A stretch of 64,000 nt of DNA from JAVJSU01 sp040219275 (GTDB taxonomy: Bacteria; Chloroflexota; Anaerolineae; Aggregatilineales; Phototrophicaceae): assembly GCA_040219275.1 (NCBI GenBank), contig JAVJSU010000007.1:372001-436000 (forward strand), read 5' to 3'. Of the stretch, positions 9,516-18,694 are shown one piece after another. The translations under genes were made by a program, and so were the position numbers. The notes beneath the pieces are model-generated. The model searched no databases and had not been told where the DNA came from. It was given only the letters and a program-made list of their open reading frames with translations. Numbering within the stretch: the stretch's first letter is position 1; every line of letters begins with the position of its first letter.

Positions 9516-10413
9516 GGCGTATCTTGGTGAGCGCCTACTCTATGATGAACCGCTCTCAAAATATACGGCGGCGCGTTTAGGTGGCGCGGCGGATTTCTTG
9601 TGCGTGGTCAAGGATTCTGTCGATGATCTGATCGAGATTGTCACTCTAGCATGGGCGGCGGATTTGCCTGTGCATATTATGGGTGGTGGCGCGAATGTGC
9701 TGGTTTCGGATCAAGGTGTGCGCGGATTGGTGGTCATAAACCATGTGAGCGAGATTCGCACGGGCGATTGGCACGATGGGCGCACAGTTTCCGCGACGAG
9801 TGGCGTATCCTTGACCGTACTGGCGAATAAATGCCAGACGATGGGCTACAGTGGCTTTGAATGGGCGATCAGTGTACCGGGGACGATTGGTGGGGCAATT
9901 GTCAACAATGCGGGCGCGCACGGCGCGGATATGGCGCAGAGTATCGCCGATGTAGTGGTGTTGGAGCGCGAAAAAGGCGTACAACTGTACACTGTCAATG
10001 ATCTCGCCTATGGGTATCGTACGTCGATGCTCAAAGCGCGTGAACACGGTAGCTTTCTGGTGCTCCTGACGACCCTGATTTTGCCGCCGGACGACCCGAA
10101 AGTAATCAAAGCGCGGATGGAGACATTCCGTAATCACCGTAAAGAGACACAACCCTCCGGCGCAAGTTTGGGTAGCATCTTCAAAAATCCTGAAGGCGAC
10201 TATGCCGGACGATTGATCGAAAGCGCGGGTTTGAAGGGCTACAAAATCGGTAACGCGATGGTTTCCCCGATTCATGCAAATTTTTTCATCAATGATGGTG
10301 GGCAGGCAACGGCAACCGACTATTTTGCGCTCATCAAGCATGTGCAGGACTCGGTTGAGGTGCAAACCGGAATTCGGCTGGAACCGGAGATTCAATTTGT
10401 GGGGATATGGTAA
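9496..10413 (+). CDS. murB: UDP-N-acetylenolpyruvoylglucosamine reductase
   Basis: FAD- and NADPH-dependent reductase that yields UDP-MurNAc. The 305-residue protein contains the FAD-binding motifs GGGANVLVSD and VPGTIGGAIVNNAGAHG, a YGYRTS segment, and GSIFKNP with the catalytic Ser. The start at ATG 9496 is set by a strong AAAGGAGG 6 nt upstream, which lies inside the end of murC; a longer reading would add about 25 unrelated residues. It is the last gene before a 250-bp gap, so the first dcw transcript may end here. Confidence 0.95.
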   Translation: MSMTALKAYLGERLLYDEPLSKYTAARLGGAADFLCVVKDSVDDLIEIVTLAWAADLPVHIMGGGANVLVSDQGVRGLVVINHVSEIRTGDWHDGRTVSATSGVSLTVLANKCQTMGYSGFEWAISVPGTIGGAIVNNAGAHGADMAQSIADVVVLEREKGVQLYTVNDLAYGYRTSMLKAREHGSFLVLLTTLILPPDDPKVIKARMETFRNHRKETQPSGASLGSIFKNPEGDYAGRLIESAGLKGYKIGNAMVSPIHANFFINDGGQATATDYFALIKHVQDSVEVQTGIRLEPEIQFVGIW

Positions 10414-10460
10414 GTCAGTTCTCAGTTCTCAGTAATCAGTTTTCAGTTTTCAGTAAAAGC
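10414..10460 (+). repeat. Degenerate short repeat run after murB
   Basis: A run of near-identical 7-8 nt units of the form CAGTTCT / CAGTTTT / CAGTAAT starts right after the murB stop. Similar degenerate TTAGTT or AACTAA runs occur at about 4230-4260, 4583-4622 and 56818-56905, always in intergenic DNA. The function is unknown. Confidence 0.6.
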
Positions 10461-10664
10461 TAATCTGATATTGAAGACTGCGGTGAATACAGCAAAATCA
10501 AGAGATATCTTAGATTAAAGTTTGAAATTACTCACGGCAAATTTCGTATTTGACCCACACATTTCCAGCACTTATAGTATGATTGATTAGTGGTAGGTTG
10601 TATTTTTGTTACAATCCATATCTCATTAGTGTATTGACTACCGTTGTATTGGAAGCCTGATTTT

Positions 10665-11522
10665 ATGTCTGATGCCAGAACCCGTCAGAATCGGCGTAAA
10701 GGAGTAAGTGAACGTGCGCCGGGTGTGTTGCGTGGCGCGTTTGATGAGCGTGCGCTTACTGAACGCAGTGTGGGGCATGGTATCCGGCGGGGTGGGCAAT
10801 TTAGCTGGCGCATTATCAGCGGGGTGATTGCTGTTAGTCTATCTTTTGTGCTGGTGATGTTCTTCGTGACGGACTTCTTCTATATCCGTAGCGTTGAAGT
10901 GGCGGGGACGAATTTTCTGACGGCGGCGGAGGTTTTCCGGTATGCGGATATTGCCGAACAGCATGTGTTCTGGATCAACCCTGAAACTGTGCGCGAGAAT
11001 ATTCTGCAAAGCTCCCCCGTAATCGCCGATGTCAGCGTGACAGTCCGCTGGCCTCCCAATGCCGTTCGCATCGTGATAGAAGAGCGAGAAGCGGCGCTGA
11101 TCTGGATACAGGCGGGTGTGATTGCGCTGGTAGATGTGCATGGGCGTGTGTTGCGTTTTCCGCGTGAAGGAGTTGACCCATTACCGGAAGGCTTAATTAC
11201 CGTAAACGCTGTAGATACGGGTGATGGTCCGCCGGGTGGGGATGTGCTGGTGGATACGGACGCGATTAACGGTGCGTTACAATTGCAGAATCTATTACCG
11301 GGAATCACCGCGCTCAGCTATAACGGGGTTGATGGTTTAGGCTTTCGTGAGCCGGGTGGCTGGGATGTTTGGCTGGGGACGGGGACGGATATGCGAAATA
11401 AACTGTTGATTTATGACGCGCTCACCGCTAACTTACAAGCACGGGGCATCACGCCACAGGAGATTAACGTGGCAGACCCGACAGCGGCGCATTATTGCTG
11501 TCAGGCAACTTCGGGGGGCTAG
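10665..11522 (+). CDS. ftsQ: Cell division protein FtsQ/DivIB
   Basis: A 285-residue bitopic protein that links early and late divisome parts through FtsB/FtsL. A basic cytoplasmic tail (about 45 residues, many Arg) precedes one membrane helix (about residues 47-70), then a POTRA domain beginning IRSVEVAGTNF and containing the WPPNAVRIVIEER strand, and a beta domain. ATG 10665 is chosen over an upstream TTG at 10644 because GGAAG lies about 9 nt before it. Position between murB and ftsA matches the usual dcw order. Confidence 0.9.
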   Translation: MSDARTRQNRRKGVSERAPGVLRGAFDERALTERSVGHGIRRGGQFSWRIISGVIAVSLSFVLVMFFVTDFFYIRSVEVAGTNFLTAAEVFRYADIAEQHVFWINPETVRENILQSSPVIADVSVTVRWPPNAVRIVIEEREAALIWIQAGVIALVDVHGRVLRFPREGVDPLPEGLITVNAVDTGDGPPGGDVLVDTDAINGALQLQNLLPGITALSYNGVDGLGFREPGGWDVWLGTGTDMRNKLLIYDALTANLQARGITPQEINVADPTAAHYCCQATSGG

Positions 11523-11677
11523 TTTTTTGCAATTAAGCGGTAAAATAAGTGGTAGAGCTAATCGCCTGTAATTCAGTTGCCAGTACATAAAGCTACAGAT
11601 GTTTCTTCTAAGTGCTAGCCATCTAGCCAAAATGAAGAAACTTGATTGCATCATCTTATGGGAGTAGTGTTGATCGA

Positions 11678-12919
11678 ATGGACGATCTTGTAATCGGAAT
11701 CGATGTCGGGACACATAAAATATGCACGATCATCGGTGAAGTGCGCCCGGATGATATTTTCGTCGTCGGGGTTGGCATAGAACCGAGCCGTGGCATGAAA
11801 AAAGGCGTGGTGAATGATATTTCTGCGCTAACGACGGCGATTTCTGCTTCCGTCCATAAAGCGGAAAAAGGCAGTGGGTATCAGATTCAGCGTGCCTTCG
11901 TCAGTGTGGCGGGCAGTCACATCGCGTCTTTGAATAGTCGCGGAGTCGCTGGCATTATGGGTCAGCGTGGGGTAACGTTAGACGATATTGATCGCGCGAT
12001 GGATGCGGCACGGGCAATTGCCATCCCGCATAACCGTGAAGTGTTGCATGTTGTGCCACGCAGTTATTCACTGGACGGGCAAGACCGTGTGCGTAGTCCG
12101 TTAGGGATGCACGGCTTCCGGCTGGAGGTAGAGGCGCATATTATCACCGCCAGCACAACCAGCGTTGCGAACCTCGAAAAAGCGGTTCAGGATGCCGGTG
12201 TAATGGTAGATCGCTTCATTTTAAACCCCTTAGCCGCAGGAGATGCTATACTTACCCGTGATGAACGTGAATCCGGTGTGGTCGTCATTGATATTGGCGG
12301 CGGCACGACGGATTTAGCGATCTTCATCGAAGGGACGGTCTGGCATACCGCAGTTATTCCCGTGGGGGGCGATCATGTGACCAATGACATTACGTTTTTC
12401 ACTCACATCCCGTTTGATACGGCAGAAGCGGTCAAAATGCAGTATGGTCATGCGCTTTCGTCCGGCATTGATAAGCTGGAAACCTTGCTGGTTGAACCAT
12501 TTGGTGAGGGGATGCCAACCGAAATTTCCCGCTATGAGTTGGCGCAGATGATCGAAGCACGGGTGGAAGAAATTTTTTCGCTGGTGCATAAAGAGGTCAA
12601 ACGTTCCGGCTACGATGGTTTGTTGCGGGCTGGTGCGGTCATTACAGGTGGTTGTTCGCAACTGCCGGGTATGAAAGAGGTTGCCACACGCGTGCTGAAT
12701 ATTCCGGTACGTATGGCAAAACCGGAACGACTAACGGGTATGGTGGATGCCTTAAAGAACCCATCTTACAGCACGAGCGTGGGCTTATTACGACTCGGAT
12801 TAGAGATGGATGTTGCCGAGCCGACGGTCTCGAATGGCAGTCATCCCATCGGTGGAATTAATATCGGTCAGATGTTGGGCAATTTGTTCAAAAGACTACT
12901 ACCCGATAATGAGACATAA
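11678..12919 (+). CDS. ftsA: Cell division protein FtsA (actin-like)
   Basis: Actin-like ATPase that tethers FtsZ to the membrane. The 413-residue protein has the phosphate-1 motif IGIDVGTHK at its start, the phosphate-2 motif VVIDIGGGTTDLAIF, the 1C subdomain between them, and an adenosine motif near VITGGCSQLPGM. The C terminus ends with a short hydrophobic/basic stretch (IGQMLGNLFKRLLP) that fits the amphipathic membrane helix. ATG 11678 is chosen; a longer TTG start at 11642 adds 12 unconserved residues. It lies 102 bp before ftsZ. Confidence 0.95.
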   Translation: MDDLVIGIDVGTHKICTIIGEVRPDDIFVVGVGIEPSRGMKKGVVNDISALTTAISASVHKAEKGSGYQIQRAFVSVAGSHIASLNSRGVAGIMGQRGVTLDDIDRAMDAARAIAIPHNREVLHVVPRSYSLDGQDRVRSPLGMHGFRLEVEAHIITASTTSVANLEKAVQDAGVMVDRFILNPLAAGDAILTRDERESGVVVIDIGGGTTDLAIFIEGTVWHTAVIPVGGDHVTNDITFFTHIPFDTAEAVKMQYGHALSSGIDKLETLLVEPFGEGMPTEISRYELAQMIEARVEEIFSLVHKEVKRSGYDGLLRAGAVITGGCSQLPGMKEVATRVLNIPVRMAKPERLTGMVDALKNPSYSTSVGLLRLGLEMDVAEPTVSNGSHPIGGINIGQMLGNLFKRLLPDNET

Positions 12920-12926
12920 TAGCCAT

Positions 12927-12955
12927 TTGCTCAAATTTACTATTGTGCGTAAAAT
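12927..12955 (+). promoter_or_regulatory. Predicted promoter upstream of ftsZ
   Basis: TTGCTC (12927-12932), a 17-nt spacer, and TAAAAT (12950-12955) preceded by TGTGCG. It would start transcription near 12962, giving ftsZ its own promoter about 60 nt before the ATG in the ftsA-ftsZ gap. Confidence 0.5.
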
Positions 12956-13021
12956 AGGCGTTATTGTAACGTCGCTTTATAAAGTTATTTTCCCTGAGGA
13001 TTGAGGGGGCTAAATCAGGTT

Positions 13022-14263
13022 ATGACTATGGATGAGATTATAAATGCAGAAACCTTCGCCCAAATTAAGGTTATTGGGGTAGGTGGCGGTGGCGGCAATG
13101 CTGTCAACCGTATGATAAATGAAGGTTTAGGTGGCGTGGAATTCGTCGCTGTCAATACTGATAATCAGGCATTGATGCTTTCAAAAGCTAAAACCCGTGT
13201 AAGAATCGGCGATAAATTGACTCGCGGATTGGGCGCAGGGGGCAATCCTGAAATCGGCAAGAACGCCGCAGAGGAAAGTTCCGACGACCTTTATGAAGTC
13301 TTGCGCGGTGCGGATATGGTCTTTATCGCCGCCGGTATGGGTGGTGGTACAGGTACGGGTGCCGCGCCCGTTGTCGCACAGATCGCCAAAGAACTCGGTG
13401 CATTGACCATCGGCGTGGTCACCAAGCCGTTTACCTTTGAAGGTCCGAAGCGCAGTCAATTTGCGGAATTAGGGATTGAAAACCTGAAGAGTCAGGTCGA
13501 TACCTTGATTGTTATTCCGAATGATCGCTTGCTACAGATCGCAGATAAGCGTGCCAGCTTGCAACAGGCATTCTCCCTTGCGGATGATGTGTTGCGTCAG
13601 GGTATTCAGGGTATTTCCGAACTGATTACCGTTCCCGCCTTGATTAACCTTGATTTTGCGGATGTTCGCACGATCATGTCTGAAGGTGGCGCGGCATTGA
13701 TGGCGGTGGGTCGCTCTGTTGGCGATGACCGTGCGCGTGCGGCGGCAGAAGCGGCAATCAGCAGTGGTTTGCTTGATGTGACCATTGATGGTGCACGCGG
13801 TATCCTCTTTAACATTACCGGCGGTCCAGACCTCAGCCTATTCGAGGTGAACGAAGCCGCGGCGATTATCCAGCAAAGCGCGCATCCTGATGTCAATATG
13901 ATCTTCGGTGCTCAGATTGATGAGAGCATGGGCGATGAGGTACGGATTACCGTTATTGCGACGGGTTTTGAGCAAAGCCGCGTGAAGACACGTATGGACG
14001 CACAGACGACCATGCGTCCCCCGCGGCAACAGCAACCGGCTCAACAACCACGTACCCAGAATGCTTTTCAGGTGCCGCAACAACAGCCTGTACCGCGTTC
14101 TGCGCCACAGCAACCACCACAACAGCCTCCGGCGCAACAACAACCGCCGCAGGTACGTCAGCAACCGCCCCAGCCACAACGTCCGATGCAGGATGATTTC
14201 GCGGCACGGGTTTATGACGAAGATGATATGGACATTCCGCCGTTCCTTCGCAAACGTAACTAA
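13022..14263 (+). CDS. ftsZ: Cell division GTPase FtsZ
   Basis: Tubulin-like GTPase that forms the Z ring. The 413-residue protein has the N-terminal GGGGGNAVNRM loop, the tubulin signature GMGGGTGTG at residues 105-113, and the conserved core to about residue 320. A Pro/Gln-rich disordered linker of about 75 residues follows, and the protein ends in the conserved C-terminal peptide DIPPFLRKR, which binds FtsA and other partners. ATG 13022 is preferred; ATG 13028 is also possible, and a longer TTG start at 13001 lacks support. A strong terminator follows. Confidence 0.97.
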   Translation: MTMDEIINAETFAQIKVIGVGGGGGNAVNRMINEGLGGVEFVAVNTDNQALMLSKAKTRVRIGDKLTRGLGAGGNPEIGKNAAEESSDDLYEVLRGADMVFIAAGMGGGTGTGAAPVVAQIAKELGALTIGVVTKPFTFEGPKRSQFAELGIENLKSQVDTLIVIPNDRLLQIADKRASLQQAFSLADDVLRQGIQGISELITVPALINLDFADVRTIMSEGGAALMAVGRSVGDDRARAAAEAAISSGLLDVTIDGARGILFNITGGPDLSLFEVNEAAAIIQQSAHPDVNMIFGAQIDESMGDEVRITVIATGFEQSRVKTRMDAQTTMRPPRQQQPAQQPRTQNAFQVPQQQPVPRSAPQQPPQQPPAQQQPPQVRQQPPQPQRPMQDDFAARVYDEDDMDIPPFLRKRN

Positions 14264-14290
14264 CATCATAAAAAGCATTAGTTTTCTCTA

Positions 14291-14321
14291 TGCCCTTGAG
14301 ACTTCCTCAAGGGCATTTTTG
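14291..14321 (+). terminator. Rho-independent terminator after ftsZ
   Basis: Perfect 10-bp stem TGCCCTTGAG / CTCAAGGGCA (14291-14300 and 14306-14315) with a 5-nt loop and five T residues. It closes the dcw cluster. Confidence 0.93.
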
Positions 14322-14435
14322 TGTTTAAAAAATGTTATGAGTACGTTAGGTTTGTGTTAGGTTAGGAATGTGTTACAACTTAGAACGAGTTTTCTGTTTT
14401 TGGGTAAGTTTGGGAAAAGTGTGTGATAAATTTGC

Positions 14436-14513
14436 TTGCCGGATGTGCGCTGTTGCTATAGAATGATGCTTACGATCTAAGATCGTTTTAAGCCCCTTCA
14501 CCACATGGGGCTT
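14436..14513 (+). promoter_or_regulatory. nrdJ promoter region with palindrome and hairpin
   Basis: Within the 362-bp ftsZ-nrdJ gap, TTGCCG (14436-14441), a 17-nt spacer and TAGAAT (14459-14464) form a plausible promoter with a start near 14471. The near-perfect palindrome ACGATCTAAGATCGT (14472-14486) sits exactly at that start, which suggests an operator. A hairpin AAGCCCC / GGGGCTT (14490-14496, 14507-14513) follows in the leader. No NrdR-box pair or full cobalamin riboswitch was recognised. The rest of the gap is AT-rich with no ORF. Confidence 0.5.
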
Positions 14514-14625
14514 TAATAATCAGTGCAATAAAAAAGATGAGCATCATAATTATTTTTTTAGCTATGCAAAACATATGTTGCATGGCGGTAGTTTCGTATT
14601 GTTAAGTGTTGTGAGGAGCAACGGG

Positions 14626-17169
14626 ATGGTTCAATCCAAAAATAATGAGCGTAACGCCCTGCATGAACTGGGGTACAAGATTTTTCTTGATCGGTACGCG
14701 CTCAAAGATGTAACCCGCAAAACCCTAAAAGTGGATGATACCGTGATCGTAGTGGTGAACGCTGCTACCGGTCAACGTGAAATTGGTAAGGTGACTGCAT
14801 ATAAACATCCGCAGGTCACGATTGAATTGCTGGACGGCGAAGTCGTCACCCGCGATATTGAGCACGTCGATAAGCCGTTGGAGACTGATCCGGCGGACAT
14901 GCACGCGCGCGTCGCCAAAGGGATTGCGAAAATCGAAGCAACGCCTGAGTTACAGGAAGCATGGTCAGAAAATTTCCGTTGGCTCCTCGATGGTTGGAAG
15001 TTCGTCCCCGGTGGTCGCATCCTCACCGCCGCCGGAACAGATCAAGAATTGACATTTTACAACTGCTACGTGATCCCATCGCCCCACGACTCCCGCGAAG
15101 GCATTATGCGGACACTCGGACAGATGACCGAGATTATGTCGCGTGGTGGTGGTGTCGGGATGAACCTGTCTACATTGCGCCCGCGCCATGCCTACGTTAA
15201 AGGCGTGAATGGACGCTCAAGCGGGTCTGTTTCATGGGGCGCGCTCTATAGCTTCGTCACGGGGCTGATTGAGCAAGGCGGCAGCCGGCGCGGGGCCCTT
15301 ATGTTAATCCTCAATGACTGGCATCCTGATGTATTTGATTTCATCACGAGCAAGCGAGAAGCGGGCAATATCACCAATGCCAACATCAGCGTCGGTGTGT
15401 CTGATAAATTGATGGAAGCCGTGCAGAACGATGGCGATTGGGAACTGAAATTCCCGGATACCTCCGACAAAGCCTATGATGAATTGTGGGATGGTGACCT
15501 TGATACATGGGTTGCCGCCGGACGCAAAGTTATCACCTATAAAACGGTGAAGGCGCGTGCTGTATGGGATGCCATCATTGAAAGCGCATGGGCAAGCGCC
15601 GAACCGGGTGTGTGGTTCCGTGAGCGCAGTAATAAGATGGCGAATTCATGGTACTTCAATCCGCTAGTCGCAACAAATCCGTGTGGTGAGCAGCCACTTG
15701 GTGCGTTCTCCGTGTGTAACCTCGGCGCGATCAATTTAGCCAAGTTTTACGACGAGGAAAAGGACGATGTGGCGTGGGATGATCTGCGTCAGACCATCCG
15801 CTATGCGACACGTTTTCTCGACAATGTGATTGATTCCACCCCGTACTTCTTCGAGGAAAATGCGAAGATGCAGGGAGATGAGCGCCGTGTTGGTCTGGGG
15901 ACAATGGGCATCGCGGAATTGATGGTACGCGTTGGAATCCGTTACGGGAGTCCGGAATCAGTCGACTTTATCGACAAGGTGTATGGCTTAATCACAACCG
16001 AGTCCTATAGCACGAGTGCTGATCTCGCAAAAGAAAAAGGCGCATTCCCCAAATTTGATGCGGAGAAGTTCCTTGAAAGTGGCTTCATGCAAACGCTACC
16101 GGACGATCTGCGCGAAAAGATCGGCAAGCAGGGTATTCGCAACGTCACTCTGCTGACACAAGCGCCGACCGGAACAACCGGAACGATGGTGAACACCAGC
16201 ACAGGCATCGAGCCGTATTTCTCGTGGGTCTATTACCGCAAGAGTCGTCTCGGTCTGCACGAAGAAAAAGTGCCGGTTGTGCAGGAATGGTTCGACGCGA
16301 ATCCGGGACAGAAGGAATTGCCGGACTATTTCGTCACAGCGATGGACTTATCACCGGATGAGCATGTACAGGTGCAGGCGGCGTTCCAACGATGGATCGA
16401 CTCGGCGATTTCCAAGACCTGTAACGTCCCGAACGAATACACGGTTGAGCAGGTGAGCGACCTCTACAAATATATGTACGAACTCGGTTGTAAGGGTGGC
16501 ACGGTGTATCGTGATGGTAGCCGTGACGAGCAGGTGCTGATGCTCAAGGGTGATGAACGCGCCGAGAGCGAACAGGCTGATCTTGATGCGGCGAAATCCG
16601 GCAAAAAGGCGGAAAAAGTCGAACAGGTCACGACACCGCACCGCGTTTATCCGCGTCCTGGTAAGTTGACCGGCGCGACAACCAGTACAGATACACCGTT
16701 TGGACGGGCGTATATCACCATGAACAGTGACGAACACGGCTATCCGTTCGAGGTGTTTATCACCGCGCCGGGGAAAGCCGGTAGTGACTTGCAAGCTGAT
16801 GCGGAAGGATTGGGGCGGATGATTTCGCTCTCGCTCCGCACGACTGCGCCACAGAATCGTACCGAAATGTTGCGCCTGATTATTGACCAATTGCGCGGTA
16901 TTGGTGGGTCACGTTCAGCAGGATTTGGTCCGAAGCGCGTGATGTCCCTGCCGGATGCGGTGGCACTGGAGCTTGAGAAGCAATATTTCGCGCATCAAGC
17001 ACCACAACAACTGAATCTGCCGATGGCGGATTTACCGCAGCAGTCTATCCCTCTTGTGGAGAATGTACAGATGTCCGGCGCAGATTTATGCCCGTCTTGC
17101 GGGACGATCACGCTCGTCCGTGCGGAAGGCTGTCGTAAGTGCCTGACCTGCGGCTATAGCGAGTGCTAA
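14626..17169 (+). CDS. nrdJ: Adenosylcobalamin-dependent ribonucleotide reductase (class II)
   Basis: Reduces ribonucleotides to deoxyribonucleotides using adenosylcobalamin, with or without oxygen. The 847-residue protein has the N-terminal catalytic Cys in FYNCYVIPS (C147), SRGGGVGMN, the radical-site loop NPCGE (351-355), and a late APTGTTGTM loop. A variable region near residue 640-690 is followed by a C-terminal zinc-ribbon-like tail with CPSCG and CRKCLTCGYSEC, where the last Cys residues re-reduce the active site. ATG 14626 is supported by GAGGAG about 9 nt upstream; an earlier ATG at 14575 has no such site. It is transcribed alone between two terminators. Confidence 0.96.
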   Translation: MVQSKNNERNALHELGYKIFLDRYALKDVTRKTLKVDDTVIVVVNAATGQREIGKVTAYKHPQVTIELLDGEVVTRDIEHVDKPLETDPADMHARVAKGIAKIEATPELQEAWSENFRWLLDGWKFVPGGRILTAAGTDQELTFYNCYVIPSPHDSREGIMRTLGQMTEIMSRGGGVGMNLSTLRPRHAYVKGVNGRSSGSVSWGALYSFVTGLIEQGGSRRGALMLILNDWHPDVFDFITSKREAGNITNANISVGVSDKLMEAVQNDGDWELKFPDTSDKAYDELWDGDLDTWVAAGRKVITYKTVKARAVWDAIIESAWASAEPGVWFRERSNKMANSWYFNPLVATNPCGEQPLGAFSVCNLGAINLAKFYDEEKDDVAWDDLRQTIRYATRFLDNVIDSTPYFFEENAKMQGDERRVGLGTMGIAELMVRVGIRYGSPESVDFIDKVYGLITTESYSTSADLAKEKGAFPKFDAEKFLESGFMQTLPDDLREKIGKQGIRNVTLLTQAPTGTTGTMVNTSTGIEPYFSWVYYRKSRLGLHEEKVPVVQEWFDANPGQKELPDYFVTAMDLSPDEHVQVQAAFQRWIDSAISKTCNVPNEYTVEQVSDLYKYMYELGCKGGTVYRDGSRDEQVLMLKGDERAESEQADLDAAKSGKKAEKVEQVTTPHRVYPRPGKLTGATTSTDTPFGRAYITMNSDEHGYPFEVFITAPGKAGSDLQADAEGLGRMISLSLRTTAPQNRTEMLRLIIDQLRGIGGSRSAGFGPKRVMSLPDAVALELEKQYFAHQAPQQLNLPMADLPQQSIPLVENVQMSGADLCPSCGTITLVRAEGCRKCLTCGYSEC

Positions 17170-17198
17170 ACGAGCGACATTCATAAAGTAAATAACGA

Positions 17199-17227
17199 GG
17201 CAGTCACCGTAAAGTGGCTGTCTTTTT
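17199..17227 (+). terminator. Terminator after nrdJ, directly followed by a -10 element
   Basis: A 9-bp stem with two G-T pairs, GGCAGTCAC / GTGGCTGTC (17199-17207, 17214-17222), then TTTTT. The perfect TATAAT at 17231-17236 starts only 4 nt after the T run. Confidence 0.88.
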
Positions 17228-17230
17228 GTT

Positions 17231-17236
17231 TATAAT
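17231..17236 (+). promoter_or_regulatory. -10 element for the SH3-like gene
   Basis: TATAAT placed 38 bp before the ATG at 17275, giving a leader of about 31 nt. No good -35 is visible; the -35 region falls inside the terminator stem. Confidence 0.5.
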
Positions 17237-17274
17237 AGAGCTGAACATAAGATTAAATGAAAGGATGTAACTCA

Positions 17275-18600
17275 ATGAAAACGCGTTATATATTTTTGAT
17301 GTTACTCCACTTTTGCCTTATTGTGTGGATGCCCACCTTCGCACAACCACCTGCTGAATGCCCATTCGGCTTGCCAACCCGTTTGTTCCCGAATGCGGAT
17401 GGACGGGTGATTGCTGAGGGTGGTGTGCCCGTTCATATTGAAATGTCCACAGAATCGTATGTGATTCGTCAACTCGCCACTGGCGCAGAATTTATCGCGT
17501 GGTATGGACCTGCCTGCGTTGGGGATGCTGTGTGGTGGATGGTTGATGGCCACAATAGCATGGGGTGGATTAGGGAAAGTTCCGCAGAGGCTGAAGATTA
17601 CTTTATAGAACCGCTAGATGACATGATCGAAGATTTAGCGCCGCGTCCGCGTGCGGGTGACGATCCGATCATGATTGACGATCTCGGTCTGCAATTTGAC
17701 CTGAGTGCCAACATAGCCGGTGGCGTGGATGTGCATTGGGTGCCGTCCAATGTAGGGGAAGCGGTGCCGGATTTTGCAGTACAACCCCTGCATCGTGAGG
17801 TGAGTTTCCTCGGCTACGTTGGCACTGAGCAGGAATTCTGGCTTCATATCCGCGTGTATGAGGCGGACGCATGGGATGCTGTTTCTACCGCGCCGATTGA
17901 TGACTTAAGGACTTTGTTGGATGAACATCCTGATGAGCCAGAATTAACTGGACTCGCGCCGATTAATGCCGCCCGCCCGCTCAGAACGCTGGTAGAATAT
18001 CAGGATTTCCAGAATGGGCAGGGTGTGCGCGGTGTAGTACGGTATGCACAGGCTCCGATTCCTCCCACAGATGGAGAATTACTCTATTTATTCGCAGGGT
18101 TAACAGATGATGGACAATATCTGGTACGTGTGGCTTTCGGTTTGGATTCTGCATTGATTCCGACACAGGAGGGGCTTGATGAGCGATTTGATTATCCTTT
18201 GTTTGGCGAATATGATCATCTAGTATTCAATGACAGTATTGCCACCATGCTCACGAATGCGCCTGATGAAATGTTCCGCCCACGCCTATCTGATATAGAT
18301 GCGCTAATTGCATCGCTTTATGTGGGTGAAGCGCCGGAACTATGCGGTGAATTGCCGAGTCGCCTTGAAATTGATGATACGGTACGGCAGGTGCTTGAAG
18401 TTGACCCCTTACGTGTGCGCGATGCGGCGAATGGGCAAGTGATTGAGAGTTTCTCTCCCGGAGAAGAGGCAATTATCACCGCGGGACCGGAATGTATTGA
18501 TGGCATCGTCTGGTGGCAGGTCATCCGTCCGGATGCGTGGGTCGGTTGGGTAGCAGAAGCTCAAGGAGATCGCTACTTCCTTGAACCTATCGAAGATTAG
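17275..18600 (+). CDS. Secreted protein with two SH3-like domains
   Basis: A 441-residue exported protein of unknown role. A signal peptide (about residues 1-24, ending TFA before QPP) is followed by an SH3-like module, a central region of about 230 residues without recognised motifs, and a second SH3-like module at the C terminus. Both modules share the pattern C..(L)PSRL or PTRL ... V ... GP.C...VWW ... GW+.E ... YF+EP. The same module occurs inside the macroglobulin gene at about 22.36-22.6 kb. Bacterial SH3-like domains often bind cell-wall peptides. The start at 17275 is chosen because AAAGGA precedes it; ATG 17257 would spoil the signal peptide. It stands alone between two terminators. 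Confidence 0.75.
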   Translation: MKTRYIFLMLLHFCLIVWMPTFAQPPAECPFGLPTRLFPNADGRVIAEGGVPVHIEMSTESYVIRQLATGAEFIAWYGPACVGDAVWWMVDGHNSMGWIRESSAEAEDYFIEPLDDMIEDLAPRPRAGDDPIMIDDLGLQFDLSANIAGGVDVHWVPSNVGEAVPDFAVQPLHREVSFLGYVGTEQEFWLHIRVYEADAWDAVSTAPIDDLRTLLDEHPDEPELTGLAPINAARPLRTLVEYQDFQNGQGVRGVVRYAQAPIPPTDGELLYLFAGLTDDGQYLVRVAFGLDSALIPTQEGLDERFDYPLFGEYDHLVFNDSIATMLTNAPDEMFRPRLSDIDALIASLYVGEAPELCGELPSRLEIDDTVRQVLEVDPLRVRDAANGQVIESFSPGEEAIITAGPECIDGIVWWQVIRPDAWVGWVAEAQGDRYFLEPIED

Positions 18601-18614
18601 CGCCAGAACATCTA

Positions 18615-18644
18615 GACAGTCGTGAGTTTCATGGCTGTCCTTTT
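18615..18644 (+). terminator. Terminator after SH3-like gene, directly followed by a -10 element
   Basis: A 10-bp stem GACAGTCGTG / CATGGCTGTC (18615-18624, 18630-18639; two G-T pairs), loop AGTTT, then CTTTT. A perfect TATAAT follows at 18650-18655, the same arrangement as at 17199-17236. Confidence 0.88.
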
Positions 18645-18649
18645 ATGTT

Positions 18650-18655
18650 TATAAT
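18650..18655 (+). promoter_or_regulatory. -10 element for the GvpU-like gene
   Basis: TATAAT 39 bp before the ATG at 18695, expected leader about 32 nt. No clear -35. Confidence 0.5.
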
Positions 18656-18694
18656 GACGTGGTTTTGAAAACGACAAGATGAAGCGATGTAATC

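Noticed and set aside
9646..10395. 249-codon open frame antisense to murB
   Set aside because: Composition rich in His, Arg and Thr is typical of antisense frames; murB is certain.
14030..14200. CAA/CCG-rich repeats near the ftsZ end as a possible tandem repeat or CRISPR
   Set aside because: They encode the Pro/Gln linker of FtsZ before its conserved C-terminal peptide.
14575..14625. Longer nrdJ start at ATG 14575
   Set aside because: It adds 17 hydrophobic, unconserved residues and has no ribosome-binding site; ATG 14626 has GAGGAG.
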